From assembly GCF_001482405.1 (NCBI RefSeq), contig NZ_LPXO01000005.1, positions 62,001 through 126,000 on the forward strand: 64,000 nt of DNA, in the 5' to 3' direction. The stretch comes from Pseudoponticoccus marisrubri (lineage in GTDB: Bacteria > Pseudomonadota > Alphaproteobacteria > Rhodobacterales > Rhodobacteraceae). Below, one piece after another: positions 8,160-16,054 of this stretch (the first letter of the stretch is position 1; the number at the start of each line of letters is the position of its first letter). The notes under the pieces are model-generated. The model saw only the letters and a list, made by a program, of their open reading frames with translations. It did no database searches and was not told where the DNA came from. The translations under genes were made by a program, and so were the position numbers.

Positions 8160-9191
8160 ATGAGTACGACCCACTGGAAAGACTACACCCTGACGGGCGG
8201 AGATGCGGTTGCCGATGGCGGGCAGCCCGGCTGGTACACTCCCGCGCTGGACCGCAAAACCCTGAAGGGGTTGATGAAGCGTTCGGACAGGCCGGCGCTG
8301 GCGAATTACGGGCTCTGGATCGGGCTGATCATCGCCCTGGGTGCCGTGACCGTCGCGACCTGGGGCAGCGCCTGGGGCATCGTCTGGCTGCTGGTCTATT
8401 CCGCCGTGCATCAGAGCGCCACCGCGCGCCAGCACGAGCTGGGCCATGGCACGCCGTTCCGCACCCGCTGGATCAACGAGATGTTCTTCCACTTCAGCTC
8501 GTTCATCACCCTGTCCGAGGGCCACTACTACCGCTGGCGTCATGCCCGGCATCACACGCACACGATCATCGTCGGCAAGGATCCCGAGATCCAGTCGCCG
8601 CGCCCGCCCGAGATCGTCTCGCTGCTGATCAACCTCTTCAACCTGAAGACCGTGGTGCTGACGGCGCGCGACTTCCTGCGCCGCGCCGCCGGCGACCTGG
8701 GCCAGGGGCGTCATTTCATCCCGGAGGGCGAACAGCCCAAGGTGATCCGCGCCGCGCGCATCTATCTCGGGCTGATCGCGCTGATCGTCGCGGCCTGTTT
8801 CGTGACCGGATCGCTGCTGCCGCTGCTGCTGACCATCGGGCCGCGGGTGATCGGCGCGCCGCTCTACGCGCTGCTGCATTTCACACAGCACGCAGGGCTG
8901 GATGAGGACGTGCATGACCACCGGCTCAACAGCCGTACGATCTACATGAACCCAGTTCTGCGCTTCCTCTATGCCAACATGAATTACCACGTCGAACACC
9001 ACATCTTTCCGATGGTGCCCTATTACCGGCTGCCGGAGCTGCACGCCCTGATCAAGGACCAGTGCCCCGAGCCGAAACACGGGCTGGTCGATGCCTATCG
9101 CGACATCGTGCCGACCCTTCTGCGCCAGCTGAAAGACCCGTCCTACCACCTGCGTCCGGCGCTGCCCGCCGCGGCCGTGGCCGCCGAATGA
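8160..9191 (+). CDS. MocD-like membrane fatty-acid-desaturase-family oxygenase
   Basis: A 343-residue integral membrane di-iron protein. It has the three histidine clusters of the desaturase/hydroxylase family: HELGH (first), HARHH (second) and HVEHH (third), with hydrophobic segments near residues 45-85 and 200-225. Together with the Rieske ferredoxin gene 16 bases downstream it resembles the MocD-MocE pair of rhizopine (3-O-methyl-scyllo-inosamine) catabolism, in which MocD acts as an oxygenase. The start at 8160 has GGAGAG five bases upstream; an ATG twelve bases earlier lies inside that ribosome site and is less likely. Substrate unknown; hydroxylation or O-demethylation of a small molecule is the best guess. 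No MocF-type reductase is seen in the window. Confidence 0.82.
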   Translation: MSTTHWKDYTLTGGDAVADGGQPGWYTPALDRKTLKGLMKRSDRPALANYGLWIGLIIALGAVTVATWGSAWGIVWLLVYSAVHQSATARQHELGHGTPFRTRWINEMFFHFSSFITLSEGHYYRWRHARHHTHTIIVGKDPEIQSPRPPEIVSLLINLFNLKTVVLTARDFLRRAAGDLGQGRHFIPEGEQPKVIRAARIYLGLIALIVAACFVTGSLLPLLLTIGPRVIGAPLYALLHFTQHAGLDEDVHDHRLNSRTIYMNPVLRFLYANMNYHVEHHIFPMVPYYRLPELHALIKDQCPEPKHGLVDAYRDIVPTLLRQLKDPSYHLRPALPAAAVAAE

Positions 9192-9207
9192 GCCAAGGAG
9201 ACATATC

Positions 9208-9534
9208 ATGACCACTGACACCAAGACCTGGATCGACGTCTGCGCCGTGGATGACGTGGAAATCGAAGACCTGATCGAGGTCAGCCATGACGGCAACACC
9301 TATGCCATCTACCGCAGCCCCGACGACACGTTTCACGCCACGGACGGCCATTGCACGCATGAGAAGGTCTCGCTCGCCGATGGGCTGGTGATGGATTACG
9401 TGATCGAATGCCCGATGCACAACGCGCGCTTCGACTACCGCACCGGGGAAGTCAAAAGCGCCCCGGCCTGCGTCAATCTGAAGACCTTCGAGGTCAAGCG
9501 CGAGGGCGATCGCATCCTGCTCGCCGTGGGCTGA
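9208..9534 (+). CDS. MocE-like Rieske [2Fe-2S] ferredoxin
   Basis: A 108-residue soluble Rieske protein. Both cluster-binding boxes are intact: CTHEKVSL (C-x-H) and CPMHNARFDYRTG (C-x-x-H). The single-domain size fits an electron-transfer ferredoxin rather than an oxygenase subunit. The gene follows the membrane di-iron oxygenase by 16 bases with an AAGGAG ribosome site, so it most likely delivers electrons to that enzyme. The electron source (a flavin reductase) must be encoded elsewhere. Confidence 0.88.
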   Translation: MTTDTKTWIDVCAVDDVEIEDLIEVSHDGNTYAIYRSPDDTFHATDGHCTHEKVSLADGLVMDYVIECPMHNARFDYRTGEVKSAPACVNLKTFEVKREGDRILLAVG

Positions 9535-9567
9535 CAGCCGGTTGTGACGGCCTGAGACTGCCCTGAC

Positions 9568-9625
9568 CGCGGGGTGGGTTTGGAGTTCGGCTTTGCGCCG
9601 CATCCTGCTCCAGACCCACCCCGCG
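9568..9625. terminator. Long hairpin between convergent genes
   Basis: An inverted repeat with arms of about 18 bases (9568-9585 and 9608-9625, one unpaired base) encloses a 22-base loop. It lies between the convergent Rieske ferredoxin gene and AraC-family gene, where a bidirectional transcription end is expected. It lacks a U-tract on either strand. Confidence 0.45.
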
Positions 9626-9694
9626 TAGATTCGCGGGACCGGTTCGAACCCGGGCGGCTTGCGCCCCCTGTCCCCGAGGATCCCGCCACGCCGT

Positions 9695-10546
9695 TCATCC
9701 CCGTTGCAGCGGGTTCTTCTGATGGCGCCTGCGATAGGCATCCGGGGTGCAGCCATATTGCTGGCGAAAGAGCCGGTGGAAATAGCTGAGGTTTTCGATC
9801 CCGCAGGCCTCGGCGATATCCGGCAGGGTCAGAGAGCCATCCCGCAGCAGCATGGCGGCGTGCTGCACCCGGATACGGTTGACATATTGCGTCGGCGTCA
9901 TGCCCAGGTACTTGCGCGCCTGCCGGCTGACATGTTCCTGCCCGCGTTTCGCGGCGGCGACGAAGCCGGCACCACCCTGGCGAAAGAGCTCTGGCGCCTG
10001 GACCGCGTAGCAGGCATCGACCAGCCAGTCCGGCGCCTTCGGGTCGATCCGCGCCACGTCATCCAGCACGAAGGTCATCATCGTCAGCAGGAAATGCTCC
10101 AGCCGCAGCCGCGTCTGCAAGGTGGTCTGCAGGCTGCGCGAGGTGTTGACGGCGCGCTCGTGCTGGGCGCCGACAAGGTGGATGCAGGTGGGCAGCGCGC
10201 CGGACGCCCAGAAGAACCGCTCGTAGAGGTCGTCGCGGTAGCGCTCGAGCAACACATCCGCCGTATCCGCCCGGAACATGATGTTGATGATCCGGCAGAG
10301 CGTGCCCTCAGCCGTGCGAAACCCGTGGGTGTCGTCCGGCCGGATGAAGACCACGTCGCCCTCGGCCAGCGCCACCTCCTGCGCGTTGATCACATGCGTC
10401 GTCGCCCCGGTCTCGATCAGCAGCAGCTCGTAGAAGTCATGGCTGTGCAGCGGCGTATCCGTCCCCTGCGGCAGGACCTTGCGGGCGAAATGGAACATCT
10501 CGCTGTCCTGCAGGTAGTCGGCGATGTGAAAGACCGGCGGCGGCAT
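9695..10546 (-). CDS. AraC-family transcriptional regulator (tandem copy 1)
   Basis: A 283-residue regulator with an N-terminal cupin-like ligand domain (PLHSHDFYELLLIETG, then VFIRPDDTHGF) and a C-terminal AraC DNA-binding domain with motifs LPDIAEACGIENLSYFHRLF and YVNRIRVQHA. The start at 10546 overlaps the stop of the preceding paralogue (ATGA), so the two are co-translated. A longer reading frame upstream is in the wrong context. It has exactly the same length as its neighbour and shares many blocks with it, including DTHGF, CRIIN-MFR and GIENLS-F, which indicates tandem duplication. It probably controls the nearby mannoside locus and/or the MocDE pair. Confidence 0.85.
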   Translation of the reverse strand: MPPPVFHIADYLQDSEMFHFARKVLPQGTDTPLHSHDFYELLLIETGATTHVINAQEVALAEGDVVFIRPDDTHGFRTAEGTLCRIINIMFRADTADVLLERYRDDLYERFFWASGALPTCIHLVGAQHERAVNTSRSLQTTLQTRLRLEHFLLTMMTFVLDDVARIDPKAPDWLVDACYAVQAPELFRQGGAGFVAAAKRGQEHVSRQARKYLGMTPTQYVNRIRVQHAAMLLRDGSLTLPDIAEACGIENLSYFHRLFRQQYGCTPDAYRRRHQKNPLQRG

Positions 10547-11397
10547 CAGCCGGGCTGCACCGGATCGACCCGGTGATACTTGCGGTACTGGCTGGGCGTG
10601 TTGCCGTAGAGGTCGCGGAACAGCTTGTAGAAATGGCTCAGGTTCTCGATCCCGCAATCCAGCGCGATGTCCTGGACCGCCATGTCGGAGGAGCCGAGAT
10701 GCATGGCCGCGTGCTCCATGCGCACCCGGTTGACATAGGCGGTGGGCGACATGCCGAGATGCTTGCGCGTCATGCGGCAGACATGCTCATGCCCCCGGCC
10801 TGCCGCCTCGACGAACCCGGCCGAGCCCTTGCGGAAAACTTCCGGCGTGCGCGCGGCCTGGCAGGCCGAGACCAGCCAGCGCGGCGTGCCCTCGGGCAGC
10901 AGGATCGAATAGTCGATCACCCGCGTCATGAAGTAGAGCAGGAACTGCTCGATCCGGGCCAGCGAGCGCCGCGCGGTCTGCATCTCGGCCGAGGAGTTGA
11001 TCGCCCGCTCCAATCGGGGCCCGGACAGAAGAAAGGTGTCGGGCTGCGCGCCCTCGGCCCAGAAGAAGCGCCGTCCCAGCTCGTCTCCATAGCGGCTGAC
11101 CAGATGGTCCGCGGTCTCGCAGCGGAACATGACATTGATGATGCGGCAGTCCACGTCGCCCGTCGCCTGGAAGCCATGCGTGTCACCGGGCCGGATGAAC
11201 ACCAGCGACCCGCGCGGCAGGGTTTCGACGCGGTCATTGATGCGGTGCAACGTGCTGCCCTGCTCGACGAGGACCATCTCGTAATAGTTGTGATCGTGCA
11301 GAAAGGCGGGCCACCGCCGCTCGAGGCTCTTGCGCGCGAAATGAAAGGCATCCTGCGCGCCGATATAGGATTCGATCTTGAAGGTGCGGGTGGGCAT
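10546..11397 (-). CDS. AraC-family transcriptional regulator (tandem copy 2)
   Basis: A 283-residue paralogue of the downstream gene: cupin-like sensor domain (FLHDHNYYEMVLVEQG, VFIRPGDTHGF) and AraC helix-turn-helix domain (VQDIALDCGIENLSHFYKLF). The start at 11397 (MPTRTFKIESY) lines up with the paralogue's MPPPVFHIADY; an upstream in-frame Met at 11511 would add unrelated residues. The 177-base leader holds a motif shared with the divergent promoter at 12.5 kb, consistent with autoregulation. The pair may act together or sense two related ligands. Confidence 0.85.
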   Translation of the reverse strand: MPTRTFKIESYIGAQDAFHFARKSLERRWPAFLHDHNYYEMVLVEQGSTLHRINDRVETLPRGSLVFIRPGDTHGFQATGDVDCRIINVMFRCETADHLVSRYGDELGRRFFWAEGAQPDTFLLSGPRLERAINSSAEMQTARRSLARIEQFLLYFMTRVIDYSILLPEGTPRWLVSACQAARTPEVFRKGSAGFVEAAGRGHEHVCRMTRKHLGMSPTAYVNRVRMEHAAMHLGSSDMAVQDIALDCGIENLSHFYKLFRDLYGNTPSQYRKYHRVDPVQPG

Positions 11398-11402
11398 GGG
11401 AC

Positions 11403-11420
11403 CAAGATAGCATAATTTCT
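11403..11420 (-). promoter_or_regulatory. Candidate AraC operator upstream of the regulator pair
   Basis: CAAGATAGCATAATTTCT, immediately upstream of the AraC copy-2 start, matches CAAAATAGCGCAATTTTT at 12503-12520 in 14 of 18 positions. A GTCAA pentamer, also found in the 12.5-kb repeats, follows at 11441-11445. Shared A+T-rich motifs in an otherwise GC-rich region suggest a common regulator, most simply the AraC proteins themselves. Confidence 0.4.
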
Positions 11421-11574
11421 GGGCACTGGCACGGCGGAAAGTCAAACGGGCGCAAGGCTGGATCACCCCGCGCACGCCGCCCTTGACCGCCCACGATCTG
11501 CCGGACGCCAAGGCTCAGGTCACCGTGCGAGAGACGCGCGCGGCGTGGCAGACAGCGTGACGCCGCGCCGGCGC

Positions 11575-12420
11575 TTAGCCGAACCACTCCTCCAGCCGGT
11601 CCCGCATCCAGCGGTTCACCTCCACCAGATCCGCGTCCCGTTCCCCGCTGAAGGGTCGCGTCTGCAGGTAGGGCGGCGGTCCGAATTCCGAGGTCACGGT
11701 GAAACCCGCGCCCCGCGCCATCATCGCGTCGCGCGCGATGGTCCACCAGCGGCGGTAATGCGCGACATGGCCCTCCCAGATCGGATCGGCGGGATGCGGA
11801 ACCTGCGGACCCTTTTCATGCCCGATCCGCGCATGCACGTGACAGCTGCGCCGGGCGGCCTCTTCGAAGAGGTCCATCAGGTCCAGTGGCTCGCGGTCGA
11901 CGATCACGTGCCAATGGCTGACATCATAGGTCAACAGCATGTCCGGCACGGCGTCCAGCAAGCGCGCCGTGCGCCACGGGTCGTTCAGCAGCCGCGCCCG
12001 GTGGGTTTCCATGCAGGCGAGGATGCCGTGATCCTCGGCCACGCGGCCTGCGTCCCGCAGGTATCCGACGGCGGTCTCATGATCGAAGCTGTCCGCGCCC
12101 GCATGCACCACCGCCTTCGAGGCGCCAAGCTGCGCCGCCACCCCGGCCTGGCGCCGGAACTCGGACAGGTGATCGGCCGCGCTGCCGTAGTCGGCAGGCC
12201 GCGTGGCGATCAGGGGGATCACGTTCAAACCGTTCTCTGCCAAGCCATCGCGCACCTGCGCGATGGCACGCGCCTCGTCCGGGTCCTCGAACGCCAGATG
12301 GGCCAGCGGAAATTCCACGCCGGCATAGCCCTCTGACGCGGCATCACCGATGAAGCTTCCGATCGTCGGCCAGACCGTGTCCGGCCCGACCAGCCCCCAT
12401 GTTGTCCGGTATTGATCCAT
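11575..12420 (-). CDS. Sugar phosphate isomerase/epimerase (xylose-isomerase-like TIM barrel)
   Basis: A 281-residue AP-endonuclease-2/xylose-isomerase-like TIM barrel. Metal-binding residues are recognisable at CMETHRARLL, LTYDVSHWHVI and CHVHARIGHEKG, and the chain ends near VTSEFGPPPY. Family members isomerise or epimerise keto sugars, inosose and related polyols. The start at 12420 (MDQYRTTWGL) is preferred to an upstream Met because it begins the barrel directly. The gene is divergent from the PhyH dioxygenase across a 165-bp region that contains direct repeats. Function within the mannoside locus is inferred. Confidence 0.78.
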   Translation of the reverse strand: MDQYRTTWGLVGPDTVWPTIGSFIGDAASEGYAGVEFPLAHLAFEDPDEARAIAQVRDGLAENGLNVIPLIATRPADYGSAADHLSEFRRQAGVAAQLGASKAVVHAGADSFDHETAVGYLRDAGRVAEDHGILACMETHRARLLNDPWRTARLLDAVPDMLLTYDVSHWHVIVDREPLDLMDLFEEAARRSCHVHARIGHEKGPQVPHPADPIWEGHVAHYRRWWTIARDAMMARGAGFTVTSEFGPPPYLQTRPFSGERDADLVEVNRWMRDRLEEWFG

Positions 12421-12489
12421 TCTTGCCTCGCTGTGTCGCAAACTCTGCCCCCGGCACTGGCCCGTTCCGGGATGCGACCGCAACGGCAT

Positions 12490-12526
12490 CGCAATACAAA
12501 GTCAAAATAGCGCAATTTTTTGTCAA
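12490..12526. promoter_or_regulatory. 21-bp-phased direct repeats in divergent promoter
   Basis: Two copies of CGCAAT-N5-GTCAA occur at 12490-12505 and 12511-12526, exactly 21 bases apart (two helical turns), in an A+T-rich stretch between the isomerase and dioxygenase genes. Tandem half-sites at this spacing are typical of AraC-family operators. A TTGACA hexamer on the minus strand at 12521-12526 overlaps the second copy, so binding would directly affect the isomerase promoter. Confidence 0.5.
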
Positions 12527-12585
12527 GCCATGCCATCGGTAACCGCAGCCGGCAGGCGTAATGTATGTGGCGGAGGAATCATTAC

Positions 12586-13416
12586 ATGCTTACGCAACCA
12601 CTTGATTTGTCGTTCAAACCCGCCGATGCCGCCAAGGCGCGCGTCCTGAGCGCGGAGCAGATCGACCACTACAACCGCGAAGGCTTTGTCCAGCCGTTTG
12701 ACATTTTCGACGCCGCCGAGATCGCCGAGATCCGCGCCTATGTCGACGGTCTGATGGACGCGCTTGGCGAGAACGGCGCCTATGGCATCAACTGCTACCA
12801 GGCGCGGCTGTCGGGCCTGTGGGACATTGCCACCGACGCCCGCATCCTCGACCGGGTGCAAGACATCATCGGGCCGGACATCATCTGCTGGGCCAGCGCG
12901 ATCCTGTCAAAGAAGCCCCACGATCCCAAGCAGGTGCCTTGGCACCAGGATGCCAGCTTCTGGTCGCTGTCCCCGGCGCGCACCGTGACCGTCTGGCTGG
13001 CGATCGACGATGCGGATGCGGGCAACTCGGCCATGCGCTTCCTGCCGCGCAGCCACACGCAGGGCAAGATCGAGGAGACCGCGATGGGCCCGGATTCGGT
13101 GTTCCACAAGGGCATCGCCGTCACCGAGGAGATGGGCCAGCCCTTCACCAACGCGCTGAAGGCCGGGCAGATGTCGATGCATGCCGACATGCTGGCGCAT
13201 GGCAGCCTGGCCAATGTCTCGGACCGCCGCCGCTGCGCGCTGACCCTGCGCTACTGCCCGCCCGAGTCCCGGATGGTGGATGCGGACTGGGCCAAGGGCG
13301 TGGAGTCGATCATCTGCCGCGGCAGCGATCCCTCGCGCCACTGGACACATCATCCGCGCCCCGAGAACAACGACATCACCAAGACCAGCAGCCCGCATGT
13401 CGTGGGCAACAACTGA
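12586..13416 (+). CDS. PhyH-family Fe(II)/2-oxoglutarate dioxygenase
   Basis: A 276-residue phytanoyl-CoA-dioxygenase-family protein. The facial triad is visible as H120 and D122 in WHQDASFW and the distal H205 in the HGSLANVSDRRR segment, whose arginines would bind 2-oxoglutarate. The start at 12586 has GGAGGA eight bases upstream; an earlier Met at 12565 lacks such a site. It heads a plus-strand run into the metallo-beta-lactamase-fold gene (9 bases away) and the ABC importer. PhyH proteins hydroxylate many small molecules, and the substrate here is unknown. Confidence 0.85.
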   Translation: MLTQPLDLSFKPADAAKARVLSAEQIDHYNREGFVQPFDIFDAAEIAEIRAYVDGLMDALGENGAYGINCYQARLSGLWDIATDARILDRVQDIIGPDIICWASAILSKKPHDPKQVPWHQDASFWSLSPARTVTVWLAIDDADAGNSAMRFLPRSHTQGKIEETAMGPDSVFHKGIAVTEEMGQPFTNALKAGQMSMHADMLAHGSLANVSDRRRCALTLRYCPPESRMVDADWAKGVESIICRGSDPSRHWTHHPRPENNDITKTSSPHVVGNN

Positions 13417-13425
13417 GGTGACCGG

Positions 13426-14106
13426 ATGAAGATCAAGTGGTACGGACAGGCGGCCTTCATGCTGACCCGGGCCGACGGGTTCCGCATCGTGACCGACCCC
13501 TACACGCCCGAGGAGCTGGGCTTTGCCCCGATGAAGGACGAGGCAGACCTCGTGCTCACCTCTTCGGACGATGACAGCGCGCATTGCCGGTCGGACCTGA
13601 TCCCCGGCACCCCGGTCACCTACAACACGCTCGACGCGGTGCGCGCCGGGGGCCGGGCCGAGGTCGGCGGTGTCGAGGTTCATGCCATCGAGGCGATGGA
13701 GGTCGAGGACCACCCGCTGCACGAGCCCGGCGCCAACGCCATGTACCGGTTCGAGGGGGACGGCATGCAGATCGCCCATATGGGCGATGTCGGCAACGAC
13801 CTGAACGACCGCCAGACCGCGTTCTTCGAAGGCACCGACATCCTGTTGACACTGGCCGGGGGGCAATTCACCACGCGGCTGGACGAGGTGAAGCGGCTGA
13901 TCGACGTGACCCGTCCGAAACTGGTCATCCCGATGCATTTCCGCACGCTCTGCTACAAGCCGCGCAGCCTTCTGTGGATCAATTCCTTCCTGTCGTATTT
14001 CGACGAGGAGAAGGAGGTCGATTTCGCTTTCGGCTGCGAGGCCGAGGTGACGCGCGACAGCCTGCCGGACACCACCCGCGTGCTGGTGATGGATTACGCC
14101 CGCTAG
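13426..14106 (+). CDS. Metallo-beta-lactamase-fold protein with degenerate metal motif
   Basis: A 226-residue protein resembling UlaG/YtnP-like MBL hydrolases: N-terminal KIKWYGQAAFML, TDPY, central AHMGDVGN and late VIPMHFRT, which carry metal-ligand positions of the fold. The diagnostic HxHxDH region is replaced by TSSDDDSAH (residues 45-53), so at least three expected ligands are Ser or Asp. It may bind a single or different metal, or be a non-hydrolytic member. It lies 9 bases after the PhyH gene and 93 bases before the substrate-binding protein gene. UlaG relatives act on sugar lactones, which would fit a glycan locus, but this is inference. Confidence 0.72.
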   Translation: MKIKWYGQAAFMLTRADGFRIVTDPYTPEELGFAPMKDEADLVLTSSDDDSAHCRSDLIPGTPVTYNTLDAVRAGGRAEVGGVEVHAIEAMEVEDHPLHEPGANAMYRFEGDGMQIAHMGDVGNDLNDRQTAFFEGTDILLTLAGGQFTTRLDEVKRLIDVTRPKLVIPMHFRTLCYKPRSLLWINSFLSYFDEEKEVDFAFGCEAEVTRDSLPDTTRVLVMDYAR

Positions 14107-14165
14107 GGGCGTTGCAAGGGCCGGCCTGCCGGTCGTGGATACGGGCTGGGAGGCCCGAAAAGGAG

Positions 14166-14181
14166 GGCCGCGCAAGCGGCC
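14166..14181 (+). other. GNRA-loop hairpin before the binding-protein gene
   Basis: GGCCGC-GCAA-GCGGCC forms a perfect 6-bp stem with a GCAA tetraloop just upstream of the AGGGAGGA ribosome site of the solute-binding protein gene. It could stabilise the processed 5' end of the binding-protein mRNA, which usually has to be more abundant than the permease message. Confidence 0.4.
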
Positions 14182-14199
14182 GTGAACAGGGAGGAAATA

Positions 14200-15933
14200 A
14201 TGACACTGACCAGACGGACACTGCTGGCCTCGACCATGCTGCTGACAGCCATGGGCCCGGCCTTTGCCCAGGATGTCGCACGCGAAGACACGGTGATCTT
14301 CGACCTCGACCGGACGATCAAGGATCCCGAGAACTTCAACTGGTTCACCGCCGGCACCAAGCGCGAGCACGGCGCGCATCAGGCGATGTGGGAGCCGCTC
14401 TTCATCCTGAACTATACCACCGGCGAGCTCGACCCGTGGCTGGCCACCGCCATCACACCTAACGACGATTTCAGCGAATGGACCATGACCCTGCGCGAGG
14501 GGGTGGAATGGTCCGATGGCGAAGCCTTCAATGCCGATGACGTCGTCTTCACCGTCAACATGGTGAAGGGCAACGAAGAGCTGTCCGCGCGCGAGGCGGC
14601 GGTGGTCCGCACACAGGTGGCCAGCGTCGAGAAGATCGACGACCTGACCGTCAAGTTCACCCTGTCAGAGCCCAACCCGCGCTTCCCGACCGAGAATTTC
14701 GGCGTGCGCATCTTCGGCTCGTTCCTGCCCATGCCTGAGCATGTCTGGAGCGAGGTCGACAACCCCGCCACCTTCGCCTTCTATCCGCCGATCGGCACCG
14801 GGCCCTATACCTATGCCTCGGGCGCGACCAACCGGATGATCTGGGACCGCAACGACGATTGGTGGGGCGCCAAGACCGGGTTCCGGGACCTGCCCGAACC
14901 GCAGCGCCTGATCTGGCTGGAAACGGGCGGCGAGGAAAGCCGCGCCCAGCTGATGGCCACCAACCAGCTGGATGCGGCGCAGAACGTGTCGATCGGCACC
15001 TTCGAGGCGATCCGGTTCCAGAACCCCAACGTGATCGGCTGGTTCGCGGATTACCCCTATGCCTGGCCCGATCCCTGCGCCCGGCAGCTTGAGATCAACA
15101 CTACCGTCGCGCCATGGGACAGCGCCGAGATGCGGCAGGCCGTGGCGGCGATCATCAACCGCAACCAGATCGTGAATGTCGCGGCCGAAGGTGCGACCAC
15201 CGCGTCGCGGACCATGTTCACCGAATACGGCGCGATGCAGCCCTATATCGACGCGGTGATCGAGGCCGGCCACGGCGTGCCGGCGCAACCCGACGTGGAG
15301 GCGGCCAAGGCGCTGATCGAGGGCCAGGGCTATACCATGGGCTCGGACGGCTTCTACGAGAAGGATGGCGAGGAGCTGTCGGTCGACATCCACGTCAACT
15401 CGGCCTCGACCGAGTATACCCGCACCATCGACGTGATCGTCGAGCAGCTGACCCGTGCCGGCATCAAGGCCAAGGCGGTGCCCGTGGAGAACGGCGTCTT
15501 CTGGGGCGAAGTGCTTCCCTTCGGCAGCTACGAGATGTCCTACAGCTGGCTGGCCTGCGGCTCGGTCAACGAACCCTGGACCTCGATGTCGCGCTACACC
15601 ACCGCGTCCGTGGTGCCGGTGGGCGAACGCAGCCCGGGCTTCAACAACACCGCTCGCTGGGATGGCCCGGAGGCCGAGGCCTATACCGCGATCGTCGACC
15701 GCATGGGCGACATGGCCGGCGACGATCCGGCCCTGCCCGGCATGGTGGCCGAGGCCTACGGACATCTGGCCGAGGGCGTGCCCTTCATCCCGCTGGTGCA
15801 ATCGGCCAAGCTTTTGCCGATGAACACCACCTACTGGACCGGCTGGCCCACGGCCGAGAACGCCTACAACCATCCCGCCTTCTGGTGGGGGCATACGCAC
15901 CAGATCATCCACAATCTGGAAAAGGCCGAGTGA
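14200..15933 (+). CDS. ABC transporter solute-binding protein, family 5 (oligopeptide/oligosaccharide type)
   Basis: A 577-residue periplasmic binding protein of the SBP_bac_5 family. The leader LTRRTLLASTMLL...AFA|QD carries a twin arginine and a cleavage-like site, so Tat export is possible. Family landmarks include EWTMTLREGVEWSDGEAFNADDV (read as EWTMTLREG and WSDGEAFNADDVVFT) and the GTGPYTYASG segment. The start at 14200 has GGAGGA five bases upstream. It is followed by two DppB/C-type permeases, a fused double ATPase and an alpha-mannosidase. Substrate is therefore more likely a mannose-containing oligosaccharide or glycoside than a peptide. Confidence 0.88.
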   Translation: MTLTRRTLLASTMLLTAMGPAFAQDVAREDTVIFDLDRTIKDPENFNWFTAGTKREHGAHQAMWEPLFILNYTTGELDPWLATAITPNDDFSEWTMTLREGVEWSDGEAFNADDVVFTVNMVKGNEELSAREAAVVRTQVASVEKIDDLTVKFTLSEPNPRFPTENFGVRIFGSFLPMPEHVWSEVDNPATFAFYPPIGTGPYTYASGATNRMIWDRNDDWWGAKTGFRDLPEPQRLIWLETGGEESRAQLMATNQLDAAQNVSIGTFEAIRFQNPNVIGWFADYPYAWPDPCARQLEINTTVAPWDSAEMRQAVAAIINRNQIVNVAAEGATTASRTMFTEYGAMQPYIDAVIEAGHGVPAQPDVEAAKALIEGQGYTMGSDGFYEKDGEELSVDIHVNSASTEYTRTIDVIVEQLTRAGIKAKAVPVENGVFWGEVLPFGSYEMSYSWLACGSVNEPWTSMSRYTTASVVPVGERSPGFNNTARWDGPEAEAYTAIVDRMGDMAGDDPALPGMVAEAYGHLAEGVPFIPLVQSAKLLPMNTTYWTGWPTAENAYNHPAFWWGHTHQIIHNLEKAE

Positions 15934-15966
15934 TCCTCCCCGCTCGGGCCTGACCGCCCCCGCACC

Positions 15967-16020
15967 GACCCGGACCGGCCAATCGTCGGTCCGGGTCCCA
16001 TGCCCCCGAAGACGGGGCAT
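15967..16020 (+). other. Two tandem hairpins between binding protein and permease genes
   Basis: The first stem has 11-bp perfect arms (15967-15977 and 15987-15997). The second pairs ATGCCCC (16000-16006) with GGGGCAT (16014-16020). Both lie in the 121-base gap after the solute-binding protein. Such intercistronic stems commonly protect the upstream mRNA or reduce read-through so that the binding protein is made in excess. No U-tract follows, so full termination is unlikely. Confidence 0.5.
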
Positions 16021-16054
16021 CTTGACCCCCGCCTTCTGACCGAAAGGAGCGGCC

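Noticed and set aside
9635-9660. GGTTCGAACCC near 9646, similar to a tRNA T arm
   Set aside because: No acceptor or anticodon arm can be folded around it; it is a short chance resemblance.
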